This document shows positions 1 through 12,530 of a stretch of DNA of 64,000 bases, piece after piece. Below the pieces are notes generated by a model. It was not told the DNA's origin. It searched no databases and saw nothing but the letters and a program-made list of their open reading frames with translations. Position numbers and translations under genes: made by a program. This DNA comes from Sialis fuliginosa (Eukaryota > Arthropoda > Insecta > Megaloptera > Sialidae): assembly GCA_961205875.1 (NCBI GenBank), contig OY540815.1, positions 8,990,001-9,054,000 on the forward strand. The letters are read 5' to 3'. Positions within the stretch are counted from its first letter, which is position 1; each line of letters begins with the position of its first letter.

Positions 1-480
1 TGTATAATAATAAAATATATTTCAAAAAATAAAACCTAAATAATGGAACTATAACAAAAATGTTATATACAAATAAAATTTTATTTGTTTACTGGTCAAT
101 AAAATCATTAAAATAATTATGATTAACTATCACAATGATTTTTATGTATAAATAAAATATATAAACTACTAAATTATACATCTTTTGTGTATTGTAAAAA
201 CGCTGCTCTTATTATTGATATATCACTAATTTACAATAAAATATTATATTTTCAATAGGGTTCTTTTAAAAACTAGTTATAATAAAATCTCTTAATTAAA
301 ATAAGTACATGACTTATGAAATATGACAATATTTCAAGAATTAAATGCAACTGTAAATAATTACATGTAAAAGAACTTCAAAGTAGAAATATAAAAATAA
401 TATTTAATGTAATATAATATACATTTAAAAAAGACTATTTGTTCTTTACTAAAGTCAGTCTGTAAAAAAATAAATAAAAC
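1..480. other. AT-rich flank downstream of EXT2
   Basis: This stretch is very AT-rich and lies past the EXT2 stop codon. It should contain the EXT2 3' UTR: several TTTATT hexamers, which are AATAAA on the minus strand, occur here, for example near 78-85 and 468-476. No other gene or repeat was recognised. Confidence 0.5.
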
Positions 481-3176
481 TTAAAGACTACCGATGTCAT
501 TGAAACGTTTCAGTTTCTCAGGGAATGGATCACGATATAAGACCGGATCAGCTCTGAATTCTACAGCTTTAAGCGGCATCCGTCCAAAGGCATGAACAAA
601 CCTATCGACACAAGCTGACCTCTCTATCATGTGCCCGATGTCAGCTGAGAGCATCTCCGTATTTGTACATTCGGGACATTTAAATTTTTTCCTAGGTGCT
701 ACCTGCAATCAAATTTTTTATATTAAATCACCAATCTACGCTACTAGTAATGTCTATAAAATATATACCTTTATAGGAGCTTTATTTGTTATATTTGCTA
801 CTAAAAAATTCATCGCTATATCTTCACAGTTCATGTGTTCATCCACCCACAGTCTAATTTCTTCAGGCAATTGAGTCATGTATGCATGACTCCAATATTT
901 ATGTAAAAATGCTGCTCCAGTTAAAACCATCGAAATATCATTTGTCCATTCACTTTCATATCGCCAGGAATTACTAACATTGTCCCATCTGAAACATTTT
1001 ATTTATTTTATTTTTATTTCTGAAATTAAAGTTATCATTGTTTATAATTTTATAAAATATAATTATATGTACCTATGTGTTCGTGAAGGAAATCCAACAA
1101 TCCTATCTGGAAATTCCCTCCAAACTTCAAAACCAAATTCTAATTCATCTGGTGTTAACATAATAATATCATCGTCTATACTTAAAATAGCTTCAGTTTC
1201 AATTTCCTCGTACGGGAAAAATCTGTTTGATAGTTTATTAAATTTAGTCTGAACAACTTTAATAGGTTTGTTTATTTTTGGGAAAGCGGATACTAAAACA
1301 AAGGAATTAATAATTATTAAATATAAATAAAAATGGGCTCATTTTGAAAAAAACCACAAATAAATATACTTTTTCACACTTTGCAAACCTGACAAAATCA
1401 TAGGATACTTATTTGTTTTTTATAACGGCCGAATAATAAAAATATTATAATTAAAAATAAATCTTACAATTGGGAGGTGATTTCTTTTGGTTATTCCAAA
1501 CTACTAGAACTTTGGCGAGTGATGATACTCTTGAAAGTTTGTCTATAAGTGTAAATAAACTGTGTACTCTGTCGTACGTTAATATAACTGCAGTAAAACC
1601 AGGCGTACGAACTCCAAATTGTGGAAGAAATAATGGATTTTTTGATTTCTAAAAATGAGTTGAAAATATTAAGTTTATATTTAATTGTATTTTAAAATTA
1701 TACTTACTTCATCTGGAATTATATTCCATTCATCATAAACTTTTGCGAATTGGGGATACACACGATCTTGTATGATGTTTAAGGTAGTCAAAGTTATTTT
1801 TCTTATATTTTCAAAATACATTTCGTACAACCATTTTACTTGTCTCTGCATTTCACTAATGCGATCTTCGGAAATAGATTTTAAATTTTCCATCAAGCCG
1901 TTTAAATTTCTTTCTAGAATAAATACACTTGCACGTTTCCAATCTATGTGAGGAGCGAATGGCATAACGATATTATCGGCTACGATAACTGGTATGCAGT
2001 TACTTGCCATAACCTCCATTAATGAAGGTTTAGTTAAAATCGTGTTACGAAATAAAATACAAAATACAGTTTTCTGAAGTATCTCGGGATATAAAAATTT
2101 AAACACTTCGTTGCTATAATTTTTACATCTTGTATTTCCTTCTGCATGATTTTTACATTTAGTAAGTACTAGTAATTCTGGATAATTCATTTCTAAGATT
2201 TTTAATTCATATCTTAAATCTGAACTGGGTACAGTTTCAGGTGAAATTACAAGCCATGATCTGTAAAATATTGTTAAATTTTATTAAAAAGTAGGTAATA
2301 ATAATATTAGTAACCTGTATTAAATTATTATAGTCATAACTTGGTTCATTAATAAAATAATTATAAATGTACCTTGCTGGCTGATTCTGTGTATTTTTGA
2401 TATCTCTTTGTAAAGTACTGTATATTGGTAATGAAATATCAAAATTCCTTCGGTGTCTCCAAGTATCTTGTCCTGAAGCTGCCCACATTGCTTTGGTATA
2501 AGGTAATTTTTGATTTTTACGTATCATATTAAATAATAAATGGTTTTCACCATTGTTATTCCAACTAAAACAAGATTATTTATATGATTAATACGGAGAA
2601 CATTTTTTATTATATTTTTATTACTTACTATTCTAAAGATTGTAAAACTATTGATACATTTTCAAAATAATATTCATCCATTTTTAATACGTCTATGGAG
2701 GGAATAAAAATACATGCTTCGCTAGGAACATTCGTGTAATAATTTGAATTCGCTATAGTTTCTAATATTTCGTAATATTCTTTAGATATAGTATTTGTAT
2801 AATAAGCACCGTCATCATTGATGTATTGCTTTAGCGGATATACATAAACAGAAATTTTTCCAGCATGCCTTGACTTTCCACAGTTATAAACATTGAAGCA
2901 ATTCCAGTAATGACAATGTTCTTCATTTGTGATAAGTTCCGATGATGTTTCTTTTATAACAAATGTGTTTGGTTTTAAAACATTGGCTAAATTTAAAACT
3001 CTACCATGTTTATATCCTTGGTGAAATGAAAACAATAAGATATGTGTACTAATTGACAGCATAAGAATTAAAAGTAGAATAATAAAAAAATATCTGTATG
3101 CCAGTTTCGAGATGCTGATGTACTTAAATTTTGAAATGATTTGTAATAAATCTTCATTTTTATTATTCATTTTCAC
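481..3176 (-). CDS. EXT2: Exostosin-2, heparan sulfate glycosyltransferase (7 exons)
   Basis: Coding exons on the minus strand in transcript order are 3176-2629, 2564-2373, 2260-1708, 1648-1468, 1292-1073, 988-769 and 702-481. They total 2136 nt, 711 aa, close to the roughly 718 aa of animal EXT2 (Drosophila sister of tout-velu). Every join has GT-AG borders and keeps frame. The protein is a type II Golgi membrane protein: a hydrophobic anchor at about residues 27-52, an exostosin (GT47) domain in the first half, and a GT64 domain in the second half with the acidic DDD metal-binding motif at 531-533. Conserved EXT2 blocks include [43 protein letters not shown] and the C-terminal FPEKLK..NDIGSL. 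EXT2 pairs with EXT1 to polymerise heparan sulfate on proteoglycans. Introns are 59-175 bp. The first in-frame Met pair (MKM) was taken as start. Orthology is near certain; the exact start is likely. Confidence 0.97.
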
Positions 3177-3685
3177 ATTTTATTGTACTTAATGATTAAT
3201 TTAAACAATTCGTATCGAACAACGAACTACAAACTCTACAATCACACACATCATAAATTTACAATATTTTTTGGTTATAAATATAACGTCAAATGACAAT
3301 TTCTACAGCTACAGCTGACCGGCTCAGTAGCGGCTCGTTATTTTCACAAAAGTAAGATTCGTATTTACATAATTCAATAAACCCCGTGTGAACTATTATG
3401 GTGTGAATGTATATTTTATAATTTTTTAGGTATGAAAAAGTATTATACTTGTGGTGAAAGTAGTTTTGACTGTGAATAAAATATATTTTAGAAAAAAACA
3501 TGATTATAAAATGCATGAAAATATTTATTAATAAATATAAATTTATAGTAGAATTAAACAGATTAATTTTTTGTAGTATTTAATAATAAAATGAATACAC
3601 TATAATTAGTACAGTTAATTAGCAAAATAACAATTAATTAACATATTCAACAGTTTGATTTAATTCAATAAAAATAATGTGATTA
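3177..3685. other. Intergenic region between VBP1 and EXT2
   Basis: About 510 bp separate the VBP1 stop from the EXT2 start, both on the minus strand. It should hold the VBP1 3' end and the EXT2 promoter and 5' UTR. It is AT-rich and no element was recognised in it. Confidence 0.5.
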
Positions 3686-4608
3686 TTATGAAGCAGATTT
3701 CAAAGCTTGACGCCGTTTTACATCCCAGTTGAATACTCGAGCCATGTTGACTTCTGTTGTCGTAAATTGATCCCTGCAAAAATATATCATTGTTATTTTT
3801 TAAACAAACTAAATGTTTAATCGACAACATTAGTAATAAACTTATAAAGTTCTGAATAAACTATAATTTGATAAATTACCTCAAGAAATCCAAATCATGT
3901 TCAATGTATTCTAAATTGCGTGCAGCAGCGGCAATATTATTTGTGAGCAGTTTTTCTGCATCTTCTAAAGAATATTCCAACATAACATTAGCTCCAAGCC
4001 ACAAATATACTGTATTGGTAGGTTCAATTAAAGCTTTAATGAAAATCTAAAAATAAAAGTAAATTAAAATGTACACGATTGAAATATTTTTAAGTATTTT
4101 ACTTGTTCACTTAAAAGAAACTGTGTTTCAACTTGTTTCTTTTCTTTTAATTTGTGTATTACGTCCAAAGATCTTTCTAAATCAGGCATTTGCACTCTCA
4201 ACCTTCTTCTTTTTGAGGTTAAATTGTATTCCATGAATTTATACTTTGCGTGTTGTTCATCTAACCGTTTAAGAACTTTATCGACATTTCCATCATTTTC
4301 TGGTATTGCCATAAAAGCATCTACATCATCCTTAAAAAACTTATCAATTAATTTACAGTACAATATAATTTAACGCAACATGTCACATGTTTTATTATAT
4401 TTAAAATTGTAATGTATAAAAAACAATAAGTACATAAGTAAGTTATGTATATGTATATTTATTTAAAAAAAAACGATAGTATAAACAATTTGCAAATTTA
4501 AGTTACCACAAAATCTGCTTCTGGTATTCCAGCATAAGATTTTTTATCTCCTAGCACCAGATGACTATCACCAATTATTAACGCGTTTTCGGTTTTCTTT
4601 TCTGTCAT
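3686..4608 (-). CDS. VBP1: Prefoldin subunit 3 (VBP1)
   Basis: Coding exons on the minus strand are 4608-4507, 4330-4103, 4046-3880 and 3773-3686, giving 585 nt and 194 aa, against about 197 aa in human VBP1/PFDN3. All three introns (176, 56 and 106 bp) have GT-AG ends and the frame is preserved. The family signature is clear: GIPEADFV, then VLKRLDEQHAKYKFMEYNL, the hairpin strand VYLWLGANVMLEYS, and the second helix DLDFLRDQFTTTEVNMARV followed by FNWDVKRR. Prefoldin alpha-type subunits have two long coiled-coil helices joined by beta hairpins; residues about 35-85 and 140-190 form these helices. The hexameric prefoldin complex carries unfolded actin and tubulin to the TRiC/CCT chaperonin in the cytosol. 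The gene is divergent from the small plus-strand gene starting at 5198. Confidence 0.97.
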
Positions 4609-5084
4609 TTTTGTTTGATGTAAAATTATACTTGTACTGAATAATATCAAATATTAATTACACAGGTTTAAAATGACAGGAAGATCATTTCACGTTTTCT
4701 GACAATTATTTATAGCGGCTACCACAGATTACCACGATGATCAATGGTTTCCGTTTTTATCATTCGGAAACTTTCTGTGAATTTAACAAATCCTTTTTTT
4801 AAGAATATTGTGATAGGTAGTTATTACCAATTAAAAATAACTTTACAGTGTTATTTACAACAGATGAACTTTAATTAAGAACGAATAGTAACAATTATAA
4901 TTATTATTGATTTGTTTGTATAAAATAATACAAGTTTATGGTATATATAGTTATCTTTATTCAACTAATTTGCTTTAGAAAAAGACACATCATATTATCA
5001 ACGATCAAAACTACACGTATGTTGCATTCGTTGATTACTAACAGTGGCGGGAAATAAAGGATAGGTGTATAACAAACTGCATTA
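4609..5084. promoter_or_regulatory. Putative bidirectional promoter region
   Basis: This roughly 475 bp lies between the VBP1 start codon and the spliced 5' leader of the divergent gene at 5198. Divergent genes this close normally share a promoter. No TATA box or defined site could be assigned with confidence; the call is from position only. Confidence 0.45.
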
Positions 5085-5187
5085 GTAAGTATATTTATTA
5101 ATTTTAAAAAATATCGTTATTAGTACACATATGTGTGCTTATTTTATTAAAAGTGTGTTAGAAATATATTTTATTAAAAATTTACAG
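5085..5187 (+). other. Intron in the 5' leader of the 5198-5575 gene
   Basis: A strong donor (ATTA followed by GTAAGT at 5085) and an acceptor (TTTACAG ending at 5187) frame a 103 bp AT-rich intron that ends 10 bases before the start codon at 5198. This supports the short downstream frame as a real spliced gene. Confidence 0.6.
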
Positions 5188-5197
5188 AATAGTCCTA

Positions 5198-5575
5198 ATG
5201 GGTACATTAGATGATATTTATCAAAATCGACGAACAGTTCTTTCTGAAATACGAGTGAGTGATCGTGATGAAGAATCACCAAATATTCCTGAGAGTTATG
5301 TAACACCACCAACATCGCCTGATGAATTAATAATACAGAAGAGAGGCCAACGGCGTATTCCAGTAACATGGTCACCCGTTGATATTAAGAAAATGACATC
5401 TTTTACATCTCATCAAAATGAAACGCCACAAAAGTCACCACCTATTGAATTAAGGCGTTCACTGCGTAAACGCCTTATCTTAAGCCCTGGTAAAAATCCG
5501 GCTCGTAATTTAAGCGCTCAATTGAATATAAAGATAATTCAATCGAATGATAAATTGAACGTATCATTTCCTTAG
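5198..5575 (+). CDS. Small Ser/Thr-Pro-rich protein of unknown function
   Basis: Single coding exon of 125 aa preceded by a spliced leader. I do not recognise the family. The sequence is hydrophilic with no signal peptide, membrane segment or obvious fold. It has many proline-directed phosphorylation sites (TPPTSP, WSPV, TPQKSPP, LSPGK), a basic cluster RRSLRKR at about residues 87-93 that could be a nuclear signal, and a RRIPVTW stretch (about 52-58) resembling the RVxF/W docking motif for protein phosphatase 1. Such a profile is common in cell-cycle substrates of CDKs, but that is inference. It is divergent from VBP1 and convergent with ACBD3. The ATG is the first in the frame after the leader intron; the frame ends at 5575 with no downstream splice sign. 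Confidence 0.75.
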   Translation: MGTLDDIYQNRRTVLSEIRVSDRDEESPNIPESYVTPPTSPDELIIQKRGQRRIPVTWSPVDIKKMTSFTSHQNETPQKSPPIELRRSLRKRLILSPGKNPARNLSAQLNIKIIQSNDKLNVSFP

Positions 5576-7204
5576 TTAATTTTTTGTTCTGTTCTTAAAT
5601 AATGATAATTTTATTAATGACGTAATTTTTATAAAGTAATTGAAATGAATTAATAATCATAGTTTCAATGTATGTACATTAAGTGCATATTATAATATTA
5701 AGTTGAGTTAATAGCAAATGATAAAAAATGTTTTTTAAATTATTTTACTTTTTATGTATTGCTACTGTGAAGCAAAATACATTTTTTAGTGATAAAAAGA
5801 TATTAATTAATAAGTAAATAAGAGTGCCTTATAGTAATAACAAACTCATTATTTATTGTTAAAACGTACTGATAAATGAATACATTTCTCTTCACTCCAA
5901 AATTTTTAATAATAAATTTTATATTTTTGATAATATATATTTTAATATAAGTCAGTCATATTATAGATAATCAGTGCTCTTTGTTACATTTCATCCAATT
6001 TCAAGCTTTGAATTTATTAAAGTTAAATTTAAAAATATCAATTATGATCATGTAGTAAATAAATAAAAATTTATTTTTTTATCGAAGGGTATTTAGGTTC
6101 GATCAGGGGTTTTCAAATTTCGCTGATTTACTTTTTTTTTTGATAGGTGTGTAAACATTTTAATGATAATTGAAATTAAAGTAATAATTTATTAAAACGA
6201 TTCAAATTTTGAGTTACAAATGATTCTTCATAATGTAGAATCCAGGATAATTTTCTGAAAACTCCTTTAGTTTTAGTTAATAAAATATTAATACATACAT
6301 AGTTTTTGTTAGATTAAATATTTTTGTATAAGTTTATAATAAATAATTTTTTAAACTTTGAATTAATTTTTATTCACTATATTTTTTAGACTTGGAAAAT
6401 AAAACTAATATATAACTTGAAATAAATGTATTAACTTCAATAATAATTCTACAGAACAATTAACACAAATGTTACATAAATAAATATATAATAACCGATC
6501 AAAGAATCTAAAAGGAAAATCTGTTTAAAGCTTCTTTTAGTGCAATTTTTTTCATTTTTAACCTCTTAATATTTATAACATTGATTATAATCCTAATATT
6601 ACAAAATTGGTCATTCCAGCGCAGCCTAATAAATGGTAAAATAAAATAAAAAAATTCATAGTACAAATTATTTAACGAACTAGTCTGAAAGTATCTACTA
6701 TTCTACTTATTCATCTTAAGTGGTTTTGTAATATTATGGAAACTAATTTATTTCTAACGTTTTAAGTTATATACCATTTCAAATTTGAAAGCATTGATAA
6801 AATGAACAGGAAAAACCTAGTGTGTTCATTGTAATCTGCTAAATCTTAAGCATGCTGAAAATTAATGAATTAAGAGGTAAAAAATAGTTCATAACATATA
6901 AAAAATATACATTTACATTATGCATAATTTGGAATATTAATATAAGAGTTTGGTAAACCTTTAAAATAAGGTGCATTGATATTATTTACTCTGCCAATAG
7001 ATATCTATTATATCAAATATAATTTATATTAGTCAGTTATCGTATAATACATTAATAATAATAATTTTTAATTAACGACTTATTTCTCAAATGCTTCCCA
7101 ATCAAATTTATCAAGTAGGAATCAATGCACCATATAGTCTAGAAATACCAGATTTAAATATAATATAGTGTATATATGTATATATGTTCTTATAAAATCA
7201 CACA
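5576..7204. other. Convergent intergenic region, AT-rich
   Basis: This lies between the stop of the small gene and the stop of ACBD3, so it carries the 3' UTRs of both. AATAAA signals on the plus strand occur near 6057-6066. Nothing else was recognised. Confidence 0.5.
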
Positions 7205-8982
7205 TTACTGCGTGTAATAAATTCTGTAATACAATGTCTTCGATCTCCACAGCGAATATGAATTATCGAACTTAAGTAAATATACTCCCTCCCCGGGAAA
7301 ACAGTGACTACCTACATATACTTCTTGTTGGCAATCTCTTCTGAATACTGGAACTATTTCTGTAAGCAAAGATTTGTTAGATGAATAATTTGGTTTTCTA
7401 TCACCAGATTCGAGGTCGTCCCGTTGGTAAGTATCCACTATTTCACTTTCATCGTAATCTTCTTCATCTTCATCGTCTTCACTTTCCGATACGTGAACAG
7501 ATACTTGGTTAGTTGCAGGTGTACCCCATTCAAAAAACATTCCAAAACCTGTATCATAATAATTAAATCACACAAACTTCAGAATAATCGCTTCTGTATC
7601 TAAATTTTTAATAAATTACAAAGAACAATTAACAAATGGACTAGTTACCTATATCATAATGGTCAGTTGCAAACTCCCAAAACAATCGTAAACTATCTTT
7701 ATTTGTTGGAACTCTAACAGTAACCGTTTCTCCATGTCCGACACGAATCACACCATCCCCGTCGCTTTTCATTACTGCTTCCTTAAAAGTCAGAATGTCT
7801 GGCCGTGTCCACATACTTGCAGGAACAATCCCTTCCCAATTAGGTTCTTCTGGTTCCGGCGCACTTTCCTCGGAAGTGACTTCATCTGCGGAAACATCTA
7901 CAGAAGATGTTTGTAGAGTCGATGCATGTAATTGTTGCATGTATTGTAAATAGTGCTGGTCTTGGAGCTGTCTAACTAAATCACCTTGCCTTTCAGGATC
8001 ACCAGGGAACTGCTGTTCAGCATATGACCTGAACTGTTCGTATGTCTGCTCATTTAATGCTTGCTGAACTTTCCGCCTTGATAGTTCTTCTTGTTCTTGA
8101 TGAGCTTGTACTTCTCTCTCTCTCTTTTCTCTTTCAGCTTCTATTTTTTTATTCTCTTCTTTTTTACGTGCAAGTTCTTGTCTGCAATAATAAATTAACA
8201 TATTCAGAACAAATTATAATTACTACGGATCCTTTATAATTATTAATTGATTGATGACAATATAATTTGCATTTGTTTTAAATAAAAAAGCAAATCCTAG
8301 TTGATGAGATACCATTTGACTTTACTTCAAATATTAAGTAAATATATTATTATTTAGGTACAGAAGCAGTGTACTCAAAATCAATTCTTACGCTTTTCTT
8401 TCCTGTTCTTCATGGTCTCTTCTGTGCGCTTCAATAAATGTTTCAAACAGAGGACACCGCCGTGCCAAGAGTGTTATGAACCCAGATCTAGCCTGATCAG
8501 GTGACAGGTCGCCTAGTTTTTGCCAAGCAAACCTACGATCTCTTCCGACTACATCGAGAGCACCAACTGGTGCAACATTACTTGTAGTAAGTGGTCCATG
8601 GCTTACTTGTTGTGTGAATGCAACAAGCTGTATCCGGTCTTCATAACTTAGTTGAACAGCTTTACCTTCCTTTTCTGTATAGAAATAATATACATGTACG
8701 TTTATATATTATAAAAATACACTTATAAACAACAAATGCCTGATGTCTTTAATGTACATTGCACCAGGAATCTAAATAAATCATTAATATGCGAATAATA
8801 AGAGAAAAATTAACCTAACATTTTAACGCACCTTTATAAAAATTTAACGCGAGTTTATAAACATCATTTAGTGGAAGACCCCATTTATTATCTAATAATT
8901 GTGCGTTTGGAGATGAATCTGAAGATACTTGTACTTTTGTAAAGTTTGGTAAAATATCAGATGAAACGTCAAAGTTTGACAT
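7205..8982 (-). CDS. ACBD3: Golgi resident protein GCP60 (acyl-CoA-binding domain protein 3)
   Basis: Coding exons on the minus strand are 8982-8832, 8674-8392, 8181-7649 and 7548-7205, totalling 1311 nt and 436 aa; human ACBD3 is about 528 aa with a longer N-terminus. All joins are GT-AG and in frame. Domains in order: an acyl-CoA-binding domain at about 30-130 ([20 protein letters not shown], then [20 protein letters not shown], and [15 protein letters not shown]), a Lys/Glu/Arg/Gln-rich coiled coil at about 135-185, a linker, and a C-terminal GOLD domain at about 240-436. The GOLD domain carries the acidic insert [16 protein letters not shown] and ends LYYRIYYTQ, as in the family. ACBD3 is a Golgi scaffold binding giantin/golgin partners and PI4KB. 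The Met chosen (MSNFDV) lacks the hydrophobic run that an upstream in-frame Met would add; a start at 9045 is possible but less likely. Confidence 0.95.
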
Positions 8983-10000
8983 TACGGCAACTGGTAACAA
9001 CATCTCAAAGAGTTGCCAATAGTATAAAATTAATATTCTAATCATCCTAATGATGTTTCCAGATTTTCTTAAAATTTCGTTTTTCAGTTGTATATATTTT
9101 TAAATATTAATTAATATAATAGCAATAATACCTCTTAAAAGTAATGAATTATTGTAATAATACACCATACTTTATTTTAATTGTAATCTTGCGATGTATT
9201 TTATATAATTTATTATGTAATTACATATTGTTACATATTACGTGTTGATGGGTAAGGTACTGATTACTACTGATAATAGATAAGATTAAACTAAAATCTT
9301 TATCATATCTATTTACAAATTTTAACTTTTATATTTATTTTAGTAGTTATAAGTAATAAAAATTTTATTGTATTCAAAGTTGAAAACATTGGTATTCAAT
9401 ACAAAAAAACATGAAAATATGCTCACATCCGCATATAAGGACTGAAATTTTGTCTTTTTTAAATGACGTACATGTATAAACAGTAAACAAAATACCGAAA
9501 GAAAATATTAACTGTATGTGACATTGAACACGTAGATTTAATTTCGTTAATAAGAAGGCGGTCATATTATTAAGAATTTCGAGACATGATGATATTAATA
9601 TGCAATAATTGTCATATTAATATATTTTCATTATTCATGAATGTCCTGGAAAATAATATGAAACGAAAATATTTAGTTATTCTTATCGTTAACAATAAAA
9701 TTTAAAAAGTCCGGGTATATACATAAGTTATATGAAATACCCCCGGAAATACCTATGAACATAAGTGTAATAAATTAAATAATTTTATATTTTTATTTCT
9801 GATTAATTTCATTTTTGGCATCTTCATGGGAATATTTTTAGATATTACAACTAGAGTGGAAGCATATATTAAACATACTAGTTGTTTAATATATGGCGGA
9901 AGTTTAATGCTATATATATCTACATATATTTTTTGAATGCAGATGTATGACCATTAAGTATTAATTATTATTTTTTCTTTTTTTGAGTTTAGGTTAAATA
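8983..10000. other. Upstream region of ACBD3, AT-rich
   Basis: It should contain the ACBD3 promoter. A short inverted repeat with CCGGGTAT / ATACCCCCGG arms lies near 9711-9747. No gene was recognised. Confidence 0.4.
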
Positions 10001-10086
10001 ATTAAAAAAATACTCGGAAAATTGTATTTCATTCTTTAGTGTTAATAATTAATGTATAGTACAATGTAACATTTCTTTTTGCTATA

Positions 10087-10315
10087 TTATATAGTAAAAA
10101 AAACCGTACAGTATACATTTATAATTTTTATTTTTATATTTAGTCTATGACAAAAATGCAATTACTTTTTTCATTAGGCGGATAATATAATATATTTTAG
10201 ATTTATTAGTTGATAATTTACTATTTTGTATATTTATAATCATTTTAACTATAATCGAAAAATTGCAAAATAGAAAAAAATTAAATCAATTTTGGGAGCC
10301 TCAGTGGGCAATGAT
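10087..10315. repeat. Interspersed repeat, uninterrupted copy
   Basis: The stretch from AACCGTACAGTAT to TTTTGGGAGCCTC is repeated at 12998-13692 with clear similarity (TTAGTCTATGACAAAAATG, TTTTTTCATTAGGCGGAT, TTTATAATCATTTTAACTAT). This copy lacks the two insertions that break the other, so it shows the empty sites. Confidence 0.75.
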
Positions 10316-10936
10316 TTTTGAAAATTTTCGTTTTTCCAATTTTTACAGCTTTTTTTGACACTAAAAAAATTTAGTAATTATTTTTTTAAATTTTGACTAT
10401 TTTGTGAAATTTAAAATTTTGGGAAAACCTCGTGTCAAACGACAGCCAAGGAGATAACAAATAAAAGTATTTTTTGATTTTTTGTTTCAGACGACTTGCA
10501 TGAGCTTAATCGTGTCAACCGTTTGATATGAAATTTTTCAAAGGGGTGCTTTTAAGGTTTAACAGGGGTCAAACCACAAATAATACAAATTTGAAAAAAA
10601 ATCTATTAGAGTATAAGAATAAACATGAACCCAGAAAATCGCATATCATTAGCAGCATTGGTTTCCCTACGACTCATCCTCAAAAAACAGAACCAAAAAC
10701 GGCGTCATTTGTAGAAGACCCCCTTATTTTTTAAAAATTATTTTTGAAATGGTACGAAAAAAAAGAAATATTATTACCTAATATTTTAACCATTTTTTCG
10801 TATAACGAACTGTTTTCAAGGTATTAATTTCTGTATAATAATGTATAAAATGTCTTTGCATGTTAGTTTATTTTAATTAAATTACTTAGGCTTTTACTTA
10901 TTTTATCTGTGTAGTTTTACCTCAAGATATATTTTT
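10316..10936. other. AT-rich intergenic sequence
   Basis: It contains old repeat-like text but no recognisable element boundaries and no supported gene. Confidence 0.35.
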
Positions 10937-11340
10937 GTGGAGTTATCAACATCAGCATCTGAATGGTTAAATGTATATGCTATTATTAAACCGGAACACT
11001 TGCCAAGTGACAATAGTTCCGGTTTAATAATACTTGAAATGGCAAACCGGAACAAGTATTCTCGCTGTTTGAGAGCCACTGCCACACACCCTCGATTTAA
11101 ATGTGTCACATACACGCGAGACGAGGACACTGCTTAATGACTATGCAGTACAACTCTTGTTTCTTTATGGAAGCGCTTCCGGTCTCTGAAATTGGCGCGG
11201 AATGCCATCGCACGGCTTCTGTATAAAGAAATAGATACATGTAGGTACGTGTGGCCCAGAGCCGGGGCGTTTGCGTGATCTGGCCCTACATAAGACCAAA
11301 GTTATTGGAAAGTGTGAAAATCGAAAGATTCAAGGCGGAT
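10937..11340. other. GC-richer unexplained block with short inverted repeats
   Basis: Base composition is clearly less AT-rich than the flanks. A perfect 16-bp inverted repeat (ATTATTAAACCGGAAC, arms 10982-10997 and 11016-11031) occurs, and a second, looser one brackets TTTCTTTAT...ATAAAGAAA at about 11160-11232. Both strands have open frames of about 66-75 codons with no recognised family. It may be a decayed transposon gene or a conserved non-coding block. Confidence 0.35.
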
Positions 11341-11549
11341 GTGAACAATTAGTTTCCGGGGGGAATAAATTTGGTGCCCCTAATTCTCAGTAAAATAATG
11401 TAGATCAAATCTAAAAAAATCTTATAATGCTGAAACTTGACGCTTTCATGAAGCGAATTTGTCTAAAAATTTTATGTGCTCTCAAAATCTTTAAAATATT
11501 ACAAATCCTTAATGGTTTAAATTTTATAGCATTGATAAAATAATTCGGT

Positions 11550-12258
11550 CAAGGCATACACGGGTGTATGCCTTAAGGGTTCCGAAGTACGTAGTACGTG
11601 GACTGTTTGGAGCCACAGGTGCATTTTTGAGTTAGAAAAAAAATAGGGTCATATTCTACTAATTGATACCTACAAGCTTATATATGAAAATATTGTTGAC
11701 TTTAGTATTTGTCGTTGGTAGTCCCACTAAAGCTTCGTTACCAAATTTTTTTCAGATTTTTAGAGCCAGTAGTTACCGAGTTAGAGGGGGGTAAAATAAA
11801 ATACTGCTTTTATCTCCCTGATGACGTAATTTTTGAGTTAGAAAAAAATAGGGTCATATTATACTAATTGAGATTTACATTTCTATACCCCACACGTCTA
11901 CATATTTACAAATTTTTTTTGGATTTGTTTTAAAGCCCCCTGCAGGCGCCATTTTTAATTTAGAAAAAAATAAGAAAAAGGGTCAAATTCCGCTGATTTG
12001 GTTATATATTTTGATGTGCCACATGTCTTGGTATAAAAAAAAATTTCTTGCTTTAGCCCCTTCACGCTCCCTCTGAAAAAATATTTTTTCAAATAATTGT
12101 ACATATTTTACTAGAGGGGGGCATTATTTTACATGTTCAGTAAAAATTTCAAATTTCTAGCTTATATAGTTTACGAGATATTTTGTTTTGACTGAAAAGG
12201 ACGGACGGACGAAAAAGTGACATTAATAGGGTTTCTTTGGAACCCTAAAACTATCTGC
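11550..12258. repeat. Interspersed repeat with GGGTTCC / GGAACCC ends
   Basis: The block begins near GGGTTCCGAAGTACG (about 11578) and ends with GGACGGACGGACG followed by AGGGTTTCTTTGGAACCC at about 12205-12246. This layout is typical of a widespread insect repeat class. Phrases such as TTAGAAAAAAATAGGGTCATAT recur inside it at about 11633 and 11839, so it has internal repetition. Confidence 0.55.
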
Positions 12259-12530
12259 CAAGTGAATGGACAGAAAATTTAATGTTCACAAAAAGATTCT
12301 CTATATATTTTTGACGTAACATGTGTAACCGTTATTGCGATATTTTGAAAAGAAATAACAATTGTGGAATTCCACTCCTCCCCCGAAACATTATTTTGAT
12401 TATTTTCATATGGGACAAATATACACGGAACGAAAAATGTTTGTCTAGACACATTTTTTTCTGCATTGACAAATGCTCACATAGCTTCCCATATCCTTCA
12501 GATATGGCGATGAAGCAAAAACGATAATAT
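12250..12530. repeat. Diverged copy of the CTGCCAAGT...repeat family
   Basis: It shares ordered phrases with the blocks at 22850-23480 and 39090-39680: CTGCCAAGT, TTTTTACGTAACATGTGT, an ACTCCTCCCCC run, CACGGAACGAAAA and a final GAAGCAA. It is the most decayed of the three copies. Confidence 0.6.

Noticed and set aside
3289..3516. 75-codon frame between VBP1 and EXT2
   Set aside because: AT-rich, Phe/Ile/Tyr/His-heavy composition typical of a chance frame, located in the likely EXT2 promoter.
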